18,935 bases of DNA from Planctomycetota bacterium (lineage in GTDB: Bacteria; Planctomycetota; Phycisphaerae; WQYP01), in assembly GCA_021809365.1 (NCBI GenBank), contig JAKBAC010000052.1, forward strand, positions 1 to 18,935, in the 5' to 3' direction. Position 1 is the first letter of the stretch; each line of letters opens with the position of its first letter. The notes under the pieces are model-generated. The model saw nothing but the letters and a program-made list of their open reading frames with translations, was not told where the DNA came from and did no database searches. Shown piece after piece: positions 14,952 through 18,935 of this stretch. A program made the position numbers and the translations under genes.

Positions 14952-15386
14952 TCAGTGTAAAAAAAAGAGTGAAATCAGTGTCAACAGCAATACCGCCAAG
15001 GTCACCCAGGTGTAAAACCAGTCATGTTCCACCGCCGCAAAGAGCACCATGGACACCGCCACGCGGCTGATGGGGGTGAGCACCAGGAGCAACAGCCCCA
15101 AGTCGATAATGCTTCGACCAGAGCCATGAATCACACCTTGGTACAAAAGCACCGGGTTGGTGTTGAAAGCCGCATGGCGCATTTCCTTTACACTCGGTGG
15201 AGTATGAATAAAGCTGATAATTAATCCCAGAATCATCACCGCAATGCTCAATGCCACGCCGACGCGCAGAACCCACCCGGCCGCATCCTGAATAATAAAG
15301 TCACCTTTCACCCCCGCATGGGACAAATGATCCGCGGGCGTGGGCGAAGCAGGGGGAGCGGGTAATGGGTTATTAACGGTATTCAT
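14952..15386 (-). CDS. DUF1634 family membrane protein
   Basis: The 144-aa product has a Pro-rich N-terminal tail and then three predicted membrane helices: VLRVGVALSIAVMILGLII, SIIDLGLLLLVLTPISRVAV, and a final FYTWVTLAVLLLTLISLFFL that ends almost at the C-terminus. This matches DUF1634, small inner-membrane proteins often encoded next to TauE/SafE permeases. Here it starts 36 bp after the stop of such a permease on the same strand, which supports both the family call and a shared operon. Its function is unknown; an accessory role to the permease is an inference. AGGA lies about 10 nt before the ATG. The stop overlaps an A-rich stretch on the plus strand. Confidence 0.85.
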   Translation of the reverse strand: MNTVNNPLPAPPASPTPADHLSHAGVKGDFIIQDAAGWVLRVGVALSIAVMILGLIISFIHTPPSVKEMRHAAFNTNPVLLYQGVIHGSGRSIIDLGLLLLVLTPISRVAVSMVLFAAVEHDWFYTWVTLAVLLLTLISLFFLH

Positions 15387-15422
15387 AGTCGGAGAGTCCT
15401 TCGATTTAACGGCGGCATGTAA

Positions 15423-16280
15423 TCAAAAGTTTATGCCACAGCCGCGCAATAACATTTCCACGCCCACAATACCCAGCAAAATCGCGAAGACTTTCCGGAT
15501 ATGCGCGTTGGACATTTTTTCCATCAGTTTAGTTCCCAGCAGCGCCCCCACCACAACGGATGTGGCCACCGGAACCACCAGAAACGGCAGAACCAGTCCA
15601 CGATGCAGGTAAACGCCCGCCGCCGCCGCCGCAGTAACGCCAATCATAAAATTACTGGTGGCCGTGGAAACTTTTGTCGGCAAGTGCATGGCCACCTCCT
15701 GCGCCAGTACCTTCAGCACGCCCGCACCAATCCCCAGAATACCCGCCATGATTCCGGCAATAAACATGACTCCCATGGCGGGCGGTACGTTGGCGGCGTT
15801 GTAGAAAATTTCGCGGCCCATGCGCTTGTCAAAGTAGCTGCCCTGAAGCTTGAGAAAATTGGCCAGTCGATCATTGTTGACGTTCGTGGGTAACTCCTCG
15901 CCAATGTTCAGCAGAATTGGAACCAGGGAAAGCAACAGTGCCAGACCAAATAAAATCGACAGCGTTTGCGCATTAAGAAACTTCGCTAAAACCGCGGCAC
16001 CAAGAATGGCACCACTGGCGGTGGACAATTCCAGAAACATGGCCACGCGCACGTTGGTGATATGATCGCGAACATAAACGGAGCCAGCACCGCTGGAAAC
16101 GGCGATCACGGAAACAATGCTGGCACCAATGGCCTGTTCGATGGGCATGTGCAGGAAGATCGTCAGCACCGGCACAATGACGATTCCGCCGCCCAAACCG
16201 CTGATGGATCCCAAAACACCACCGGCGAAAGAAGCCCCCGCCACCTCCAAAAGCCACGCTACAGCGGAAGTGTCCGCCAT
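15423..16280 (-). CDS. TauE/SafE family permease
   Basis: The 285-aa integral membrane protein shows the internal duplication typical of TauE/SafE transporters. The first half has GVLGSISGLGGGIVIVPVL (about 21-39) and the second half has GIMAGILGIGAGVLKVLA (about 176-193). Several other hydrophobic helices occur in each half, joined by a loop around 128-165. Family members export sulfite, sulfoacetate or other small organosulfur anions; the substrate here is unknown. AAGGAG lies 6 nt before the ATG. The DUF1634 gene follows 36 bp downstream. A 171-bp gap separates it from gpmI upstream, so it probably has its own promoter there. No sulfur-metabolism gene is nearby. Confidence 0.93.
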   Translation of the reverse strand: MADTSAVAWLLEVAGASFAGGVLGSISGLGGGIVIVPVLTIFLHMPIEQAIGASIVSVIAVSSGAGSVYVRDHITNVRVAMFLELSTASGAILGAAVLAKFLNAQTLSILFGLALLLSLVPILLNIGEELPTNVNNDRLANFLKLQGSYFDKRMGREIFYNAANVPPAMGVMFIAGIMAGILGIGAGVLKVLAQEVAMHLPTKVSTATSNFMIGVTAAAAAGVYLHRGLVLPFLVVPVATSVVVGALLGTKLMEKMSNAHIRKVFAILLGIVGVEMLLRGCGINF

Positions 16281-16451
16281 GATCCGCTCCTTCTAGAAAC
16301 CTTTTCCAGCCGCGCCAATGCGAGCCAGACAATACCCTAGAGGAATCTCGGCCATCGTTCAACACTTTGGAAACATTTATTTTTATGACAGTGTGCGCGC
16401 GGCACCTTTTCTCGTTTCAGAAAATTCTGTCAGATTGAAAATTGCGAATGC

Positions 16452-18050
16452 CTATAACAGTGACTTCCCCGTCATTTCCTTCGGTTGCGGCAGCCCCATC
16501 ATTTTCAAGATCGTCGGTGCCACATCCGCCAGGCAACCACCGGTGGCAAGAGTTTTTCCCTTGAACCGGTCATCGACAACAATCAGCCGCACGTCATAAG
16601 TCGTATGACTTGTGTGCGGGCAATTGTTGATCGGGTCCCACATTTGTTCACAATTGCCATGATCGGCAATGACAACAGCCACTCCGCCTTTCTCCCGCAC
16701 TTTATCCAGTACCTGTCCCACGCAGGCGTCTACGGTTTGCACCGCTTGAATCGCGGCCGGGAGATTGCCCGTGTGGCCCACCATGTCGCCATTGGCGAAG
16801 TTCACCACGTAAAAATCCTCTTCGCCTTTTTCCAGAGAGTTAAGCACGATGGCCGTCACCGCGGCAGCGCTCATTTCCGGCTGGTGATCGTACGTGGTGA
16901 CTTTGGGGCTGTCGGCCATTTTGCGATCTTCATGTTCAAAGGGCGGCTCGCGGTAATCGTTAAAGAAAAATGTGACGTGCGGGAATTTTTCGGTTTCCGC
17001 GGAACGGAATTGCTTAAGACCCAGTTCGGCAATATACATGCCCAGAATTTCTTTCATTTTCTCCGGCTTGGAAAAAATGACATGCACCGGCAAGCCTTCC
17101 TCATACGCCGTCATGGTGGCAAAATAGATATTCGTCGGACGGGTTTTACGGGCGAAGCCGCCATTTTTCTCCCCCTTAAACCGGACATCATCGTACATGA
17201 ACGCCTTGGTGATTTCCCTGGGCCGATCGCCCCGATAATTAAAGAAAATCACGGCATCGCCATCTTTTATTTTTCCATCAATGCCCGCAATTACACTGGG
17301 CGTGACAAATTCATCCCCTGAGCGCGAAGGTTCCGTGGCGTGGGAATAATAATGTTCCACCGCGGCAATCGCGTTGGGAAATGCGTCTCCTTCGCCCAGC
17401 GTCAGCAGGTTGTACGCCCTTTCTAGCCGATCCCATCGGTTATCCCGATCCATGGCGTAATAACGGCCAACCACGGTGGCGATTTTTCCGACACCGATTT
17501 CCTTCGCTTTTGCTTCCAGCGCCGCCAGATAACGCCGGCCACCCTGCGGAGCGGTATCCCGGCCATCGGTGATGGCGTGAATCAAAACACGGTCACCGGA
17601 AAAGTTTTTCCGTTTGGCCAATTCCAGAATGGCGTACGCATGTTCCTGATCGCTATGCACCCGGCCATCCGAACACAAGCCCATAACATGCACCCGCCCA
17701 TGATGGGCCTGAGCAAATGCAAAGGCTTCGTTGAGTGTCGGATTTTTAAAAAAACTGCCATCGCGAATGCGCCGTGTGATACGCATCGTTTCCTGATCCA
17801 CAATTCTGCCGGCTCCGATATTCTGGTGGCCGACTTCGCTGTTGCCCATGACGCCATCGGGCAGCCCCACCCATTCACCGCTGGTATGAATCAGCACATT
17901 GGGATAATCGCGCATCAGCCGATCATCCACCGGGTGCTTTGCAAGTTTGACGGCGTTGTAAGCATCCATTTCCGGATGTGGATTTTCACCCCAGCCATCA
18001 CGGATGATCAGCATCAGCGGACGTTTGATTGAGGAAACCGAGACGGTCAT
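16452..18050 (-). CDS. gpmI: 2,3-bisphosphoglycerate-independent phosphoglycerate mutase
   Basis: This enzyme interconverts 3- and 2-phosphoglycerate in glycolysis/gluconeogenesis, with two Mn ions and a serine phosphoenzyme. The 532-aa product has the metal site start LIIRDGWGENPHP, the phosphorylated Ser71 in VMGNSEVGHQNIGAGR, the substrate loop AITDGRDTAPQGG, and the C-terminal metal motifs NFANGDMVGHTGN and VIADHGNCEQMWDP. It is slightly longer than the usual 505-515 aa. I chose ATG 18050 because GGAG lies 6 nt upstream and the alkaline-phosphatase-like core begins soon after. In-frame ATGs at 18062 and 18140 would add an N-terminus unlike the family. A -10-like TATACT (18089-18094, minus strand) fits this start. 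It is divergent from the TPR/alpha-CTD gene. Confidence 0.96.
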   Translation of the reverse strand: MTVSVSSIKRPLMLIIRDGWGENPHPEMDAYNAVKLAKHPVDDRLMRDYPNVLIHTSGEWVGLPDGVMGNSEVGHQNIGAGRIVDQETMRITRRIRDGSFFKNPTLNEAFAFAQAHHGRVHVMGLCSDGRVHSDQEHAYAILELAKRKNFSGDRVLIHAITDGRDTAPQGGRRYLAALEAKAKEIGVGKIATVVGRYYAMDRDNRWDRLERAYNLLTLGEGDAFPNAIAAVEHYYSHATEPSRSGDEFVTPSVIAGIDGKIKDGDAVIFFNYRGDRPREITKAFMYDDVRFKGEKNGGFARKTRPTNIYFATMTAYEEGLPVHVIFSKPEKMKEILGMYIAELGLKQFRSAETEKFPHVTFFFNDYREPPFEHEDRKMADSPKVTTYDHQPEMSAAAVTAIVLNSLEKGEEDFYVVNFANGDMVGHTGNLPAAIQAVQTVDACVGQVLDKVREKGGVAVVIADHGNCEQMWDPINNCPHTSHTTYDVRLIVVDDRFKGKTLATGGCLADVAPTILKMMGLPQPKEMTGKSLL

Positions 18051-18088
18051 ATTAAGCTCCATACTTTTCTGATATACCAAAGTCCGGC

Positions 18089-18094
18089 AGTATA
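18089..18094 (-). promoter_or_regulatory. Putative -10 box of gpmI
   Basis: Read on the minus strand this is TATACT, 39 nt before the gpmI start. A -35 match at 16-18 bp is poor. On the plus strand, a TATATT at 18143-18148 could serve the opposite gene, again without a good -35. Confidence 0.3.
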
Positions 18095-18157
18095 GCATTT
18101 TTGGTCTCAAGAAAACATGCTCGCGCGTGGAGACCTCCACCGTATATTTTGCGGGCG

Positions 18158-18273
18158 TGACAACATTTCCGGGCGAACGGCGAAATCAGCGGCATAAATG
18201 CCGGCGCTAAGAGACAGGTTTGTCCTGGAAACTCGCACCCCAGAACCCTGGTTCGGATGAATTGGCACGCCCT
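18158..18273 (+). ncRNA. Candidate structured leader RNA, copy 2 (unknown class)
   Basis: This is the same element as at 6748-6863, at a constant offset of 11,410 bp with no gaps; 14 of 103 core positions differ. Outer GGGCG (18171-18175) can pair perfectly with CGCCC (18268-18272). CAGG (18205-18208) pairs with CCTG (18214-18217), against AGGG/CCTG in copy 1, where one A-T pair becomes a G-T pair. CCAG (18240-18243) pairs with CTGG (18248-18251); this stem is kept in copy 1 by a 1-nt slide despite four base changes. CGAAC (18174-18178) can pair with GTTCG (18251-18255), which competes with the outer stem. The element ends 44 nt before the start of the TPR/alpha-CTD gene. Confidence 0.6.
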
Positions 18274-18317
18274 ATTTTGCCCGGCTGGGGCATGGTGGTT
18301 GTCAATTGCGGAGAATA

Positions 18318-18935
18318 ATGGTAATGTTATTGATTCGTCAGGCTATGCAGGCGGAATGCTTTGATCCGATTTTGCCCGGCCAGGACCTAACAGAGGAAAC
18401 AGGGTTTAACATGACAACCACAACCGCTCCTTCAACCGTTACAACTTCCACGCCCCGCGACAGTTCCAAGGCCAAGTCATTGTTTGAACAGGCCATGAAA
18501 GCGGCCCATGCGGGCCGCATTTCGGAAGCTGCCGAGAAATTGGAAGCCGCTCATCAAGCTGATCCGGAAAATGAAGACATTGCCTTCAAATTCGCGTACT
18601 ACGCGGACCTGCTGGGCGACGATGAGCAGGCTCTTGCCATCTACGAAAGTCTTGCCCAAAGTCAGCCGACCCATGAAGGCGTACTGCTGAACCTGTCGGT
18701 GCTTTATGAGGATGCCGGCCTGTATGATGAAGCCGAGGAATGTCTGCATCGGCTTTTGTCGGTCAATGCGACTAGCCCCCGTGGCCGGATGTATTATGAA
18801 CATGTGGACAGCTCCATGTATATGGAAGTGCCCGACGATTCCGAAAAGCGATTTATTCCCCGCAATATTCTGCTGGAACTGCCCACCACGGACTTTGAAC
18901 TCTCGGTGCGTGCCCGCAACTGTCTAAAGAAAATG
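18318..18935 (+). CDS. TPR protein with RNA polymerase alpha-CTD-like domain (partial, 3' end outside window)
   Basis: The frame is open for 206 codons to the window edge. Residues 50-155 form TPR-like helical repeats (SLFEQAMKAAHAGRISEAAE, DEQALAIYESLAQSQPTHEG, LYEDAGLYDEAEECLHRLL). After a linker, LELPTTDFELSVRARNCLKK closely matches the start of the alpha-subunit C-terminal domain of RNA polymerase. R198 and N201 correspond to the DNA-contacting Arg265 and Asn268 of E. coli alpha. Planctomycetes carry such TPR/alpha-CTD proteins, sometimes with two CTD copies; their function is not established. I chose ATG 18318 because GGAG lies 4 nt upstream. ATG 18411 is in frame, with a weaker AGGG 6 nt upstream, and would remove 31 non-conserved residues. 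The conserved leader element lies directly upstream. Confidence 0.85.
   Translation, partial: MVMLLIRQAMQAECFDPILPGQDLTEETGFNMTTTTAPSTVTTSTPRDSSKAKSLFEQAMKAAHAGRISEAAEKLEAAHQADPENEDIAFKFAYYADLLGDDEQALAIYESLAQSQPTHEGVLLNLSVLYEDAGLYDEAEECLHRLLSVNATSPRGRMYYEHVDSSMYMEVPDDSEKRFIPRNILLELPTTDFELSVRARNCLKKM

Noticed and set aside
16485..17321. 278-codon plus-strand frame across gpmI
   Set aside because: Antisense to conserved gpmI motifs, and the composition is shadow-like.
18411..18935. Start of the TPR/alpha-CTD gene at ATG 18411
   Set aside because: Possible, but the upstream in-frame ATG at 18318 has a better placed GGAG and the frame between them is open. I kept 18318 and noted the alternative.

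Overview
The window looks like chromosomal DNA from a Planctomycetota bacterium, probably Phycisphaerae-like. The main reason is the gene at the right edge. It joins TPR repeats to an RNA polymerase alpha C-terminal-type domain, an architecture I associate with planctomycetes. Many secreted proteins of unknown function, long intergenic regions and moderately high GC with GGAG-type ribosome binding sites fit this. The lineage is an inference; there is no rRNA or other marker here.

Layout from left to right. Positions 1-103 hold the start of a minus-strand gene (DUF6883-like) that runs off the window. Positions 104-960 have no convincing gene. They hold three direct repeats of about 91 bp, a heptamer tandem repeat, a short piece of a repeated leader element, and a 168-bp imperfect palindrome just upstream of uvrB. 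Next come uvrB (nucleotide excision repair, 1005-3164) and a two-gene restriction-modification module: a NotI-family endonuclease overlapping a D12-class DNA methyltransferase (3379-5143). proA (proline synthesis) follows on the minus strand. Then come a LolA/LolB-like lipoprotein gene (+), a 2-Cys peroxiredoxin (-), a PIN-PhoH ATPase (+), and three exported-protein genes (+): an unknown 522-aa protein, a clan GH-A type glycoside hydrolase with a C-terminal beta domain, and an unknown 279-aa protein. A minus-strand block then carries gpmI, a TauE/SafE permease and a DUF1634 membrane protein. The window ends inside the plus-strand TPR/alpha-CTD gene.

The most interesting feature is a roughly 116-nt element present twice (6748-6863 and 18158-18273). 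The core of the two copies is 89/103 identical with no gaps, and both are in the same orientation. Each lies between a minus-strand metabolic gene (proA, gpmI) and a plus-strand gene (lipoprotein, TPR/alpha-CTD), in the presumed 5' leader of the plus-strand gene. The copies share several potential stems, and the most divergent segment keeps its pairing. A third copy of only the 3' end (727-754) lies upstream of uvrB. I do not recognise it as a known riboswitch class. It could be a structured cis-regulatory RNA, a small RNA or a dispersed repeat.

The genes do not form one pathway. The likely co-functional groups are the R-M pair and the TauE/DUF1634 pair. The three exported-protein genes are adjacent but separated by gaps of 310 and 176 bp.
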